From Diprion similis (Eukaryota > Arthropoda > Insecta > Hymenoptera > Diprionidae), in contig NC_060114.1 of NCBI RefSeq assembly GCF_021155765.1, positions 21,558,501-21,622,500 of the forward strand: 64,000 nt of DNA, given 5' to 3'. Shown here piece by piece: positions 23,364 to 36,024 of the stretch. The notes beneath the pieces are model-generated. The model was not told the DNA's origin, made no database searches, and was given only the letters and a program-made list of their open reading frames with translations. The position numbers and the translations under genes were made by a program. Position 1 is the first letter of the stretch, and every line of letters begins with the position of its first letter.

Positions 23364-26300
23364 ATGCCTTACTATAACAGTGGTCACAGCACGTCGACCT
23401 ACAACAAAGGTGAGTAGATTTTATTGCATTCTTATCTCGTGCTCCTAAATTGCTATTTAAGCTTATTCCGTGCATCTGTTTTTCCACATAATCCAGATGG
23501 CGGATCCAGCGGCCCTCCGAGCACATCCGGAGCCGTTGGTACAGGTTCCGAACCAACTTACCTGATGGAGCATTTGGCGACGTTCACCGTGACGATAGAA
23601 ACCGGCATAGTTTATCCCGCCGACGGGATGAGAAGGCTCCTTCAACTTGAAAAGAGCAATGGTATATGGAGTCAGAAAATGCAGCTACGTCTGGAAAGGT
23701 CGTGGGTTTTGATAATGGACAACGAGACCGGGGTAATTTGAGAAAAATTGCCGTTTGGCTGATTCGTCATACATTGAAAAGAGGCTAGAAGCAGCAACAT
23801 TCTTTTTCATATTTCAGGCAGTAATGGAGAGATTCCCAGCCTCATTGATACAGGAACCAACAGCGTTCACGTCCAGGGATCCAATGGAGATGTACAACAA
23901 CATTTTGGTATTCACCGTCGCCGACGACAGTGCGTCCGGCCAACGTGCCGAAATGCACATATTCCAATGTCAGAGCGTCTCCGCCCAGGACCTTGTCGAG
24001 GACCTCAAAATGCTGCAAATGGGGAAATTAGTCCCTGGTGGTTCTCCAAGAGGACCGAGGGGTCACATTCCACCTCCACCGGCTCTCCCTCCTCCGGAAC
24101 CTCCGTTAAACGGTGTTAATGTTCGCGAACAAGTCTCGGCATTCAATGCAGCAAACAGTGAGTCTGACAACGAGTTTGACGTCTTTGGTGTAATTCAAAC
24201 ATGACTGCACTCTAGATGTTCGATCTTTTGTGACGGAACTTTACATTCGCTTTGAATCTAAGATCCAGTCAGGGTTTCTTAATAATGCACTAGTATTATT
24301 TGAATGGGTTAATTTTGTTACTTTCCTTCATATTGACTCAAGACGATCACACATTATGCAGAGTTGTTTTTCATTTCTATAATAATCCACAATTAGCAGC
24401 CGTTGCTACTTTGATAAGCTTACTGGCACTTGAAAGTTTCACACGGCTTACGATTGAATCCTGCGTTTCAGATGACGGAACGAACGACATGTCGCGAGAG
24501 GAGAATATCGACGAGGTGTCGTCGACGTCTTCGGAAAAGTACGAAAGGGACGTTACAATACTTAACCACTGTTTCGACGACATAGAAAAGTTCATAGCAC
24601 GGCTTCAGCACGCGGCGGCGGCGTCTCGTGAGCTGGAACGTCGTCGCCGGAATCGTAAATCGAAGAAGAGGAACCTCGGCGACGGTATGTTGACGATGCG
24701 CGCTAAGCCACCACCGGAGATGGAGTTCATAGACATATTCCAAAAGTTCAAACTCTCATTCAACCTGCTCGCCAAGCTCAAGGCGCACATTCACGACCCA
24801 AACGCTCCAGAGCTCGTGCACTTCCTCTTCACCCCGCTGGCGCTGATCGTCGACGCTTCTCACGACACGAACTACGACCCAAACCTCCCGAACAAGGTGG
24901 TATCCCCCCTACTGACGCGCGAGGCCGTCAACCTGCTGATAAATTGCGTGACCAGCAAGGAGACCGAGCTCTGGCACTCGCTCGGTGACACGTGGCTGAT
25001 ACCCAGAGACCAGTGGAAGGGCCACGTCCCCCTTTACCATCCCATATTCATGGACGGCTGGTCCCCGGAGTACCCGATACCGGAAGACCGGGACCACGAC
25101 CACCTCGCCTCGCTGCTGAACGCGGACAAGCAGAAGAGGGACGAGATCCCGGAGCAGCAGAACCTCGGGGAGCCCTACTACAATCACCGGGACGTCGACG
25201 AGTCGCACTACAGCAGCGACTACCTCGAGTACGAGGGGGGTAGAGAGGAGCGTCCGAGCAACGACTACTTCGAGCGGAATTACGGACCAGCCTCTGACCT
25301 CTACGGCCGCGAGGACAGGGAAAGGGTCGAGCAGACGAGGGCGCACAGCGAGATATCCCTCGACTCGATCGAGCGTGGCTCACGCGGCGTGCCGGTCGAG
25401 CAGCGCGCGCAAGAGGCTTGGCTCGACGAGCTGGTGGCGCGACACGCGAAGATCGTCCAGGTGACCTATCCACGGACCGCGAACAACGACAAGGAGCTGA
25501 CGGTTGTCAGGGGCGAGTACCTCGAGCTCCTCGATGACAGCAGGAAGTGGTGGAAGGCCAGGAATTCGAAAGGGCAGATCGCCCACGTGCCTCACACCAT
25601 TGTCGCGCCTCACAGCAGCTCGACGAATCAGCCCTCCGGCGACAACGACGTCTTCAATAACCCGCTGTACACCAGCAGGTATCAGCGGCAGGGACATGGA
25701 TACAATTACGAGGTACAATATTATTATCGGAGTACTTCTTTACGTTTGGCTGAAAAGTTAAGGTTATGTGGTAGCCCTACCTGTACCGGCCGAGCAAAGT
25801 TTACCGGTCGGTAAAGTTAGGAGTACTAGAACTAAGAAAGACCGTTTACAAGATCCCCGGCAAGTTTTTTTAGTTGGAACCTCAGTTTACGCTATTCAAA
25901 TTTTCTCAGATCCATTTCTGTTGCGTAGAAGGGATGTTGTTTCATTCGTGTTCACCATCATTCGATTAAATAATATTGCTGAATATTTTTTTGGATGGTT
26001 TTTTCTCTTCCTGTCTTCCGATTGAGACGATGGAGCCCCTTCACTCTTGATTCAATTCTTGGAAAAGTTTTTGATCGCCTACAAATTTCTTCCTTGATTC
26101 AGGACTCTGAAGTCGAGGGCACGAGCACCAGTCCAGGACCTGACGCCTCGCATCGTCCTCATGCCATACCGCCTCCGGCCCCCGCTGACTGGGTTCGGAA
26201 AGAACGACTCGGGAAAAAAGGTGAATTTCGATATTTCTAAGGCCCATACGTCAAGCTCACCGACACCATATTATTATGTACATGTGCAACAGATTTTAGA

Positions 26301-29300
26301 CGAGCTCACGTATAATCCGGAAAAAATAAGTACCGGATAACATTCCTCTGTCTTTAAACAGAGAATATCGATCTACTTGAAATTTTATCATGGCGGACGA
26401 ACGATTTTAGAAATTCACGCGTCACGTCATTCAAGTTCTCATTCGTTCGCATTCTTCAATTAGATACGAACGAACTGCATGAAATTTTCAAATTATTTTC
26501 CGTCTTTGCTTTGAACGGTTGCAAAACTGACGTTCAAATATTTTATAATAAATATTGCGTATTTATCGATTAACAAATTCTCACCGTACCATAACTGTAC
26601 GTGTAGCTAGACAGACATAGCATTTCAAAGTGCTAAAGTTAAATATATAAGTACATATATACATACACTTTAACAATTATAACACTTAACACCCAATGCT
26701 TCGTCCAAGTAAATATTAGATGGTTGACGAGTCGAATTTTCGATTGCCAAATGCTTGTCTTGAAGCACTTATTGTTAATTGATGTCGACACCTCAACCAG
26801 ATCGGTGTATACCTCTCGGAAATTTGATCTGTCTAGAAGTTGAATCGTTTTAGTTTAATTAGGAATATCTGTTTGTCCGTTGTCTCATTATAATATGGGG
26901 GTTTCTGTTTGTGTCGTTGAATATATGTGCAATAACGACGTTTGTGGTCATTCGCATGAATCTATCACGTGCATAGAGATACGAAAATTTGTTACCGATA
27001 TACACATTTAAAACATGCGCAATAATCCGTTTTAATTTCTTTATCAGTTTTTCAAAGAATTACGTGTAGCGGAATATAATTTTTTGCGCATGAAAGTATA
27101 AAAATTTCATGAAATTTTCTTAAATGATAGCAAAACTTGCAAAACTTGGAATAAGTAAATGAACATGAAGAAATAAATTACATTGTTGACACGCCTTAGA
27201 AGGCGTGATTGTTTTGTATCACAGAGGTTGTACGATTATTTTTACACGTACATCGAATTACTTATATTCAAATTCCGAAATTAGGACTTGAATATTTCGT
27301 GAAGAAATATTTCCCTTTGCCGTAGTGCTTCGTATTTAGAATGTAAATAAATGTGGTAAGTATTGTTAGAACACACGCACGCCATCATTTGAAAATAATC
27401 CACCACATGCTCGATTATCAAAATTTAGTATCGGTCAATTCCAAGTGTTATACATTTAGTCGACCCTTGACATCGTAGTTATACACACATCTATACGTAT
27501 ACATCATCGCGTAAATTTGTTATGGAATGATAGTAAAATGATTTCTGTGACGTCTACCATTTTAATGTAAGAAGAAAAGAGAGTAAGTAATAAAAGAGAG
27601 AAAAAGAAAGAAAGAGTGAGAATGGGAGTGAACTAGGAGAGGAGAGAAAGATGAAGGAAGAGAAAAAAGAAAAAGAAAAACCCGCTGGAAAACAAAGGAA
27701 CAGCGAACAAACGGAACGGCAATAATTTTAAAAGCTTTAAGTCGCACGCGTGTCGCTTTTCAGTTGTTTCTCCGTTATTTTTAAAAATACTCGCTGTTCC
27801 CGAGGTTGTTTGTCGGTGTGAATTTTTCGTTTTTCTTTTTTCTATAAGCATACCTTGTTTACCGGATATGGATTCCACATCCGTCCAGTATTTTATTGTA
27901 TTGTAATTTATGTAAATCTTTTATTAATAAATATATACAATTAATTATGTATGTTTAAATGTTGTGATTGTTCATATACACGTATAATCTTACAGTTACG
28001 TACTCAGTTTCATGTTCACGCCGTTCATAGACAGATTGTGCAAAGTAAGGTTGTGTCCACGTTATATCTCCCGCATCATCGTATAACTCACGTATTATTT
28101 TTGTTCCCCTGTTCGTCTTTACACCTCGTTAATGTACCCCCGTTGGAGTTGATAAATAGAAAGAAACACCCAACATGCACCCAACGTTCACATACACAGA
28201 CACGAAAAAATTTTCGAATACCGCATGTAGTACGCAAAAGAAACTTCAGAGGAAAGCCGATGAAAGTTTCTTTACCTCCCTTTTTTCGTTGTTTCTATTT
28301 TTTGTCCCCTTTTGTGTCTCTATACGCGCACTGCATTGTGATCAAAGCGTCATGTCTGCCGATACCTTCGCTTCGAATTGTTGCTGCAAAAATTTTTTTA
28401 CCGCTTCCTCTGACAAGAAGTGACGCTACTGCGATTCGAGCCCGCGACGTCTCCACCCCAGTGAAAACACGTCTGCGGCAGGATGAAAATCTCTACTTTT
28501 ATGGTAAGTTATCTACGTGGGTTTTCCAATTGACGTACAGAAACAAGTCGATTCATCGTACGTATGATAAAATAGAATAGCTACCAATCCGCTGGTTCTG
28601 CCGATTCTTCTTTTGTCTGAGTAATTGGAAAACTCATCACGTTTTACGCATGCTTTCGAGGAAGTGCTTGAGGTTCGTCAATTTATCTAACCTCTATCAA
28701 AGTAACTCTAATCGTGGTAAGATCTTCTACCGAAGTAATGCTTTTGTTTCTCCGTCTTGCTAACACAATTGTACGATAACTGAAGGTATGTTCATCAAAT
28801 TACTGCACACTTAAAAAGAACTGGAAGAAAGTTTGCTAACAAGGATGATATTACTGCACTGTGCGACAAGTAGGATAACAGTATTTGATACACTAACCCT
28901 GAAAATTTTACTTCACCATTAAACGATTGACGACCATTATTATCATCAGCACAATTTCACACTCATCAATATGCTACTCATTCGAAGTTGCGGTGTACTT
29001 ACTCAAATTTGGTGAAGGGCATGTGATCGGTGACGCTCTTCCGGCGTTGAAGTATCTCAAACTGTTCCTTCGATTGGTTCACAGGTATTGCAGGAGATTC
29101 GAGCACGTCGAGTGACAGCCTCAGCGTTGACGATCTGTCGAGTATTTCACCCCAAAGTTCACGGTCAAAGGCCAGCACTATGCGTCAGAGCGACGAGTCT
29201 AGTTTCGCGTCGAATTCAAGTTCATTTTCCAAGGCGCCACCACCTCCGCCCCCTCCACCCCCGTTACCTTTGCCAATGTCAAGGAAGTCCACTGGTGATC

Positions 29301-30860
29301 CTCCAAGTTTTAGTAAAAGCGGGACGTCCAAGAGTAACAAATCGCTTGGGCCAGGTGAGGGTGAGACCATTCTAACATCATTATGGGATCCTTAAATTCA
29401 GAAAACGCCATCTGCTGGCAGTGAATATGCAGCACTGATACGTATTTAATTATAAAAGTGATCATTTATCAGACATTTTATCCCAAAGTGGCTCAATGTC
29501 ACTAAATGAAATTATAGCAGCTGGCACGGTAATTTCTGTACCTTGATATTCGCTAAATTTAACAAAAACGATCAGCCGATTATGCACACCGACGCCATGT
29601 TGTCATAACCATGGGATCCTGATTTCGGAATCACGCTACCGGATGTTATGTAAGTCAATTTGCTGTAATTCCAATTGTCCTTGTAGGACTCAGCAGCCAG
29701 GACCAAATGCAAGAAGAGCTCAAATACGTCCTGACAATGTTTCGCGAAAAAAGACGGAACTTGGATATCGTGAAGACACCGGACGTCTGTATCGATAATC
29801 GCTCTACGCCTAGTGAAGTTCAAAGCTGGCTGAGAGCTAAAGGATTTTCAGATAAGTACGTATATCATAGCCGTTGGCTATCGCGAAGATCCATCTTTGA
29901 CAACATAGCACTTAAGGTCATGTAGTATTCCTACCCTTACCGACCGAGTAAACTCACCCTTTTTCTTCCTGTAGTAAATAAACAAAGAAACGGAAAGGGT
30001 TGAAATTTCGACGGTGCATCGTTCTTTCTTTGAGGAATTCAGGAAAGTTATTCATATCCCGAAAATCGTCAAATAAATGTGTGATTTTTTTGAGATGCAT
30101 TACCATTCCCACATTTCCTGCATTTCAAGTACAAAACTGAAATACTTTCCGCCATTCCGGAAAGAATGAGGCATAAGATGTGCCATCGTGAGACCGTTTT
30201 CATGCAATATTGAGGTCGCTAGACGAGAACTAGGAATTACAATAATTTCGTCAATAAAAGGTGTTTATCTAATATAGGAATAAAAAGCGTGATTTTGCTC
30301 GATCGGTAAAGATAGGAGTACTACATGACCTTAAGAATGTGATACTTTGAATCAATTTACTTGTGTAGCTGCTAATTTCAATGATATTCTCACCATGTCG
30401 TTGCACTCGTCTTAACGTCATACTGTAATCAAAGAAATCAGAAGCTTTGTTAACCTTTCTTTGTAAAAGTCAACATAAAACAAGTGAAAAATTGCCTGAA
30501 ATGTTCTTGTGAACAGTATACAATATACTTATTTATTCACAGAACCTGTCGGCAACTCCGAGGAATGGCTGGCTACGAGTTGTTCATGTTGTCGAAGCGT
30601 CAACTTGAGCAATATTGCGGGCAGGCAGAAGGCAGGCGGCTGGACAGCCAAATCACTTTATCTCGTAACGTAAGAGGGGTGAGTTGATCTGTTTTGGAAG
30701 ATAGAAATTGTTTTTTGACTCAAAGTTGAATTTGTTAATTTTTTTTTAATTTCAGTACAAAACGGCGCGATCCAACGAACTGAAACAAATTTTGGACAAA
30801 GTACGCCAAAGAGTTGACGGCGACGAAGAGTTTCAGAACGGAGTAAAAAGCAACGTGTGA
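23364..30860 (+). CDS. Eps8: Epidermal growth factor receptor kinase substrate 8 (Eps8), nine coding exons
   Basis: Cytoplasmic adaptor linking receptor tyrosine kinase signalling to Rac and capping/bundling actin. Exons: 23364-23409, 23497-23732, 23818-24187, 24472-25712, 26103-26220, 29085-29354, 29687-29855, 30543-30678, 30756-30860; 2691 nt, 896 residues, with all phases consistent. Visible domains: an N-terminal PTB domain (about 28-150), a long linker with acidic, low-complexity DRDHDH and ERNYGP stretches, an SH3 domain (about 544-597, containing KIVQVTYPR, RKWWKARN and GQIAHVPHTIV), a polyproline run near residue 721 that could bind SH3 or profilin, and a C-terminal SAM-like actin effector domain (about 770-870, VQSWLRAKGFSDK, YELFMLSKRQLEQYC). 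Exon 3 must use the donor at 24188 (TTTG/GTGTAA), because only that keeps exon 4 in frame. Exon 4 is much more GC-rich than its surroundings. Arouser (aru) is a fly Eps8-family protein. Confidence 0.94.
25758..25832. mobile_element. Short copy of TTAA-associated inverted-repeat element in Eps8 intron 4
   Basis: Starting just after TTAA (25758-25761), the sequence GGTTATGTGGTAGCCCTACC, then TACCGGCCGAGCAAA, is followed at once by its approximate reverse complement (TTTACCGGTCGGTAAA, then GGAGTACTA). The same terminal sequences bound the larger element at 29916-30330, so this is an internally collapsed relative. It lies 45 bp after the exon 4 donor. The distal TTAA is not intact (CTAAG). Confidence 0.6.
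26221..29084 (+). other. Eps8 intron 5, no gene seen
   Basis: A 2.9-kb intron between exons 5 and 6. It holds purine-rich low-complexity DNA near 27570-27690 and AT-rich stretches. Open frames on either strand (for example around 27951-28580) are basic, aromatic-rich and without domain features, as expected from AT-rich non-coding DNA. Confidence 0.6.
29912..30334. mobile_element. 415-bp non-autonomous inverted-repeat element (MITE) flanked by TTAA
   Basis: TTAA occurs at 29912-29915 and 30331-30334. Between them, the left end GGTCATGTAGTATTCCTACC and the right end, read in reverse complement as GGTCATGTAGTACTCCTATC, match with few differences for at least 50 bp and recognisably to about 75 bp. 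There is no open frame of transposase size. A duplicated TTAA target is the hallmark of piggyBac-like insertion, though these ends are not the classical piggyBac CCC start. It sits in Eps8 intron 7. Confidence 0.8.
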
Positions 30861-33800
30861 ATTATTCTTTTTTGCCTTCGAACTTCTGATCGGTAATAAT
30901 TACCCGTTGATATGTATCGATGATGTGTAAATACGTTTGTACATATTCGGCCACGCACTTCTATTGGGTAGAACCAATAATCGAGTTCCATGTACAGCAA
31001 CAATCAATTTATATTCGTAATCATAAATAGTATTATAGTTAGTGAAAATAATTCAATATTACAAGTCAGTAAAAATTATAAGAGATTTTAATATTCTTAT
31101 ATCCCTGTTAGCACTATTTTGTTGTTATCGTTGTTTTTGATAACCTTCATGGTCCGTAAGAATTTCAACTAGAACGTATATTGATCATCGTGCATGTATA
31201 TAAAATTCTTTACAGTAATACCATAAATACATCAATTTAATAAATAATCTGAATTTTCTTAAAGATATAGGAAATTGAAGAGAAACAAAAAGATTACCGG
31301 TAGCTTATACGAAATTACACGAATCAGCTATTCATTCCATAGTCATGATTATTAATCCTTTTTCATTTATTTAAAGCAATACCATATACATTGTAACAGA
31401 TATATATATATTATATAGTATATATACATATAATATACCTACTCTGTCAATTATTACACTCAACATCGCTTATTCTTGTTCAGCTCAAAGTTCATGGGAA
31501 AATGACGAATAGTAATGTTGTCATGTTTGAAAATTTGTTTTCCGTTTGATATTTTTTGCCTTCTTAAAAACCACAGTAAATGCGTTATACGCAGACTTCC
31601 CGATCAGTATCGACTCCTGTTTTTTTCTCCTTTCAATATAAATCCGCAGCTTGAACCTTTGCCAACGTTTCGTATAAACATCATTTTCCTTAAATCACTG
31701 TAGAAGTTTTGTCCTGGAGTCATGACAATAATTTCAGACGTTCATCTATTCCGCGTAACTATCTATATCTATACGTGGCCAATAAATTCTTGCTCAAAAG
31801 ATGCGGAGTTTACGATTAAAAACTTCAGTACAAAAACACCGCGAAGTACATACATATCCGGGTGTAACATTATAATTTATATGTGTGTATTATAAGTATC
31901 GTCAAAAATGTTTTTTTTTTTTTTAATTTGTTAATGTACATATACTATAGGGTGTTGCGTTATTTTCTTATTGACCTGAAACGGTAAAAGTACAGGTAAA
32001 ATTTATAATAATATTGCCAGAGGTTCGTTAATTAAACGAAAGAAGAGAATTAGCAATTAACTCCCGCACACTGTTGTATCAGAGGAATTGAATTCATTTA
32101 CTTTTTTCCAAACACGAGTGTAAATATTATTTTCTATTATTCTTGGACTTCTCGTTCGTCATCGGTAAATTCATTTCCACGATATGTTGAGTTTCACAAG
32201 AATTCTTGGTTGTTTATTAATGATGTCGATTCCCTGATATTCACAGTTTTATTTTGTCCGTTAAATCACGTCGACCGGTAATCAATATTATTTGTCATTG
32301 TCATAAATTATTCAACTTTCACGACGTCTAATTACGTTTTGTTATATTCTTAGTGCTATTGAACACATAGCTTTCAAGATTATTAAATCAGCATTACTTC
32401 AATTGTATATTCAACTTTAATTATCGATTACACGTTGCTGCTAGAATAATTTTCACGGGGTGTTTTTAATAGGCTGCATTCTGATAATCTAATAATGGAA
32501 TATGATTTTTGCTGCGATTACGGCGAATAAGCAATATTAGTTTTTCGTCTATAGACCGATTTTCAGTTTCGATCAATAAATTGAATTATTCAATTAATCA
32601 ACGATCCGTGAAAAATCTTTATATTATGTGATTCTAGTCGGACGTACGTCACAATACCGATTCTGCAAACTTTTGACGCAAATTCGTTACCTAATGTTAT
32701 ACGTACGTAAAATCTTGTACGTAAAGACTATACATTGTATATCTGCAAATATATGATGTCTTATTCTGCGCCATATTTAGAACAAGAAAGAGCAATTATA
32801 CACCAAGATGCTTCAAATGACTTCCAGCGGCTTCTTCTGCTGGTTGTGAAACAAATATTTGCTTTCATACGTCACGCGTATGATCCGTGCAATACGAATT
32901 TAATTGATTATTTGCTCTTGTTAATTGATTAATCTGTGCGAAACGAGAATAAATATATTTATAAATAAATAAATAAGCGAACGAATTCAGTTGCCAAATT
33001 CTTGTTGAATTAAGAAAATGGAAGAGTTTTATGTCGATACGGTTATCAACTTCTCTGAACGCTGTATAATTGATGTAAATTTTATTCCATTTCACTTTAA
33101 TTTATAAATATAATACGTACGCTATTTTTTTTCCATATTATCTGGTTGCTGCACCTTTATTAGTCGAGAGTAATTAAAATCGAGTACGTTTCTATCGTAT
33201 GTAAATAAACTTGTGACAATTAGTTATCTACGCTAATATCATTATATTCGGTATAATGACAATCTTGTACTCACAGTAACGTTATGGATTAAAGAGAATC
33301 GCGTATTACAATAAAACCCATAAAATTATTAGCTCATATCGTCATTACAATTACTATTATTACGTTTATTATTATTTGTAACAGAAATATTTTTAAAAAA
33401 AGTTTGTTAAAACAAAAATTGTAACCATACCTAACGAAAACTTAACACAGAACTTAACAATATATTATATGCATTCTTATGTATATAAAGAGACGAGACT
33501 CAGTTTAAATAATCATTTGTCATAATATTATTATGTTCCCAAGCACCGCCGCCTTCGGAGAGATATTTGGCGATTTTACAAGCATTCCTTATTATCTTTG
33601 CTGCTGCAACATGCGCGCTAGAATAACTAACGGATATATATTCGAATAGTAATAAACGTTAGGATCTTGGCGCGTGTGGTACTTTGGCGTGTAAGTTACA
33701 AGATGCCGTTTATCGTGAAAGCTTGAAAAGAGGCAGGCATCCAGCTGGAGTGACAGGCATACAGACATCGACACGAGATTAGATGTAACAATAATTCAAG

Positions 33801-34248
33801 TCTTATCAAGCATAGCGAATGAACGAACGAATCAATGAACGAGTGAACGAATTACGAATAATGGTTAGGTATACCTATCTATCAGGTCTGCGGCACATTC
33901 GCACAACCTACTGACTTGGCGCCTCCGTTTCCTCCTTGGGTGGGACAGACCTTGATGAAGTTGAACGTTGGTGAAAACTTAACGTTTAATATTTGGTAAG
34001 TAGCGAAACGTCAAAGCTATAGATTACAAGCCGTGACGGTGATGTAGGACGCCGGGTGTTACGGAACGGGATGCAGGTATTGCGGTATTTATGAGGTAAA
34101 ACGTAACGTGGGATGGGAGCTGCTGTTGCCCTTCAGCCGGTTTGTCTTGTTATCAGTAATTTCTCTTACTCCGGGATAGTTTGCTTATCATTTCTTTTTC
34201 TTTTGCCTGCGCGTTAAGCGGAACCATGACGACCCTTAAGGGATCAAA
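30861..34248. other. Eps8 3' UTR and convergent Eps8-CRMP intergenic DNA
   Basis: Eps8 (plus) and CRMP (minus) converge here, so this 3.4 kb holds both 3' UTRs. An AATAAA at 31239-31244 could end Eps8 transcripts. The rest is strongly AT-rich with short TA runs (near 31400) and no coding signal on either strand. Confidence 0.55.
31239..31244 (+). terminator. Possible Eps8 polyadenylation signal AATAAA
   Basis: The first clear AATAAA seen after the Eps8 stop, 379 nt downstream. Further AT-rich candidates follow, so this may not be the main site. Confidence 0.35.
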
Positions 34249-35973
34249 TTACCAAAATCCGCCGGCGCTGCGACCACCCGGAGGATTATTGACGCGGATG
34301 CAAGCGCGACGAGCCTCGTCGACGTCCTCTGAAAATTCAGAACGATAGGGAAAAAAACTTAGAGAAACTAGCGGAAACAAAACACCATCGCGTTACCGAC
34401 GGAGCAGCAATGAGCGGGAAAGACTTACCGCTGATCGAAAAGGTAGAGTCCTGCAAGTTTCTTTGACCCTCGAGACGCGGACCCTTTGCTGACGGGGTGA
34501 CCACAGCTGACTCTGGCAAAGTTGGAACGCACGAGAGGTTCTGCAATTTCGGTTTCAGGCTGTCCACTGAACCGTTTGTGTAATTGTTGCTGATCGTCAC
34601 TGCGGTCGCTGCAGCAGCCGCTGCAGCCGCTTTAGCGGCTTCCCTCGCCTTCGCCATGGCCGCATCTTCTTCGGCGTATCGTTTCAACTCCGCTTCTGTC
34701 CGAGCCACTCCGCGTGGCTTCTGAAAATTTACCCTCAAGCTTGTATCTTATTAACGATTCGCCTGCCTCGACACTCGTTGTCGAAATCAGGGTGGCCAAA
34801 AATTTTGGGGAAACAATTACCTGGCGTTTTCCCAGTTCTAGTAAGTTACTGCAACTATAGCCGATTTAAATTCAATTCGAATTGAAGAAAAATATAATGC
34901 ACAAAAAAGTCAGTTTAAGCCAATTTGTTTTATCGATGAAAGAAAGTAAATTTCTTGCCTCAAAAAAACATTTCTAATCGACCAAATAAAAAATACTTAG
35001 ACATTTCCAGAATTTGCAGCTGATTCCCGATCATAAATTATTGGACATAAATTACCTTTTCTCGTTCGGAAATAAGGTCGTAGACGTACGGAGGGTACAC
35101 CGGAGTTTCCACAAATCTGCCATAGCCGTGAACAACTTTGACGTCACATTCGTCGACGCAGACGCGGCCGTTGACGATTACGTATTCGGGAACACCGTGG
35201 ACTTCCATACCCTGATTGGTTTGGACATGAAATTTGTTGATGCATGTTCGGACGATTAAGGCATACTCGTGCAGGTGACTGTTAAAACTGACCTCAAAGA
35301 TGTTGAAGTCGACTGCTTGCACGTGCGTCTCGGCAGAAATGGTGCGTTTCCTGTTTGGGTCCCAGATAACGATGTCCGCGTCGGAGCCGACGGCTATCAC
35401 ACCTTTTCTCGGGTAGACGTTGAATATCTTGGCAGCGTTTGTGCTCGTCACTGCGACGAATCTGGTCGGGCTCATTATCCCAGCCTGAACTCCCTTTTCC
35501 CAAACAACGGACATCCTGTCTTCAACTCCGTTGACGCCATTTGGAATTTTGGAGAAGTCGTTCTTCCCAAGTGACTTTTGCTCCGAATTAAAGGTGCAGT
35601 TGTCACTTCCGGTCACTTGGAGACCGCCCCTAGTCGTCAGGCAAACCATTTTGTAAGCATTGTAAATTTAATCTACCGCGGTGTATGATCCCCGTGATGT
35701 GACTTCAGAGTGGATCTCACCCTGGCAGTTGGCAATCGATAAATAAACATTTTACTGGTCAGAAAAGAAATTCGTCAAGAGTTTACGCCATGATATAAGG
35801 CGCGAGTTTGATCTTCTGCCGATGTAGGTTTACGTATGCTCATATTGAATTTATAGTTAATTTATCTCATGAAATTCAAATATAGTTTCGCAATTGCGGA
35901 GACATTTTTTACCCATCAATTTCTTTCTATCCCTAAATCCGTAGGATTCAATGACTGATTAAGAAGAGAAAGC

Positions 35974-36024
<51 letters not shown>

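Noticed and set aside
24909-25473. Long minus-strand frames opposite Eps8 exon 4
   Set aside because: They exist because the coding exon is GC-rich; arginine/proline-rich content is a typical antisense shadow.
28424-28450. Sequence resembling a tRNA B box (GATTCGAGCCCGCG)
   Set aside because: No matching A box or cloverleaf could be drawn around it.
27951-28580. 209-residue plus-strand frame in Eps8 intron 5
   Set aside because: Basic and aromatic-rich composition typical of AT-rich DNA, no start context, no domain, inside an intron of a well-supported gene.
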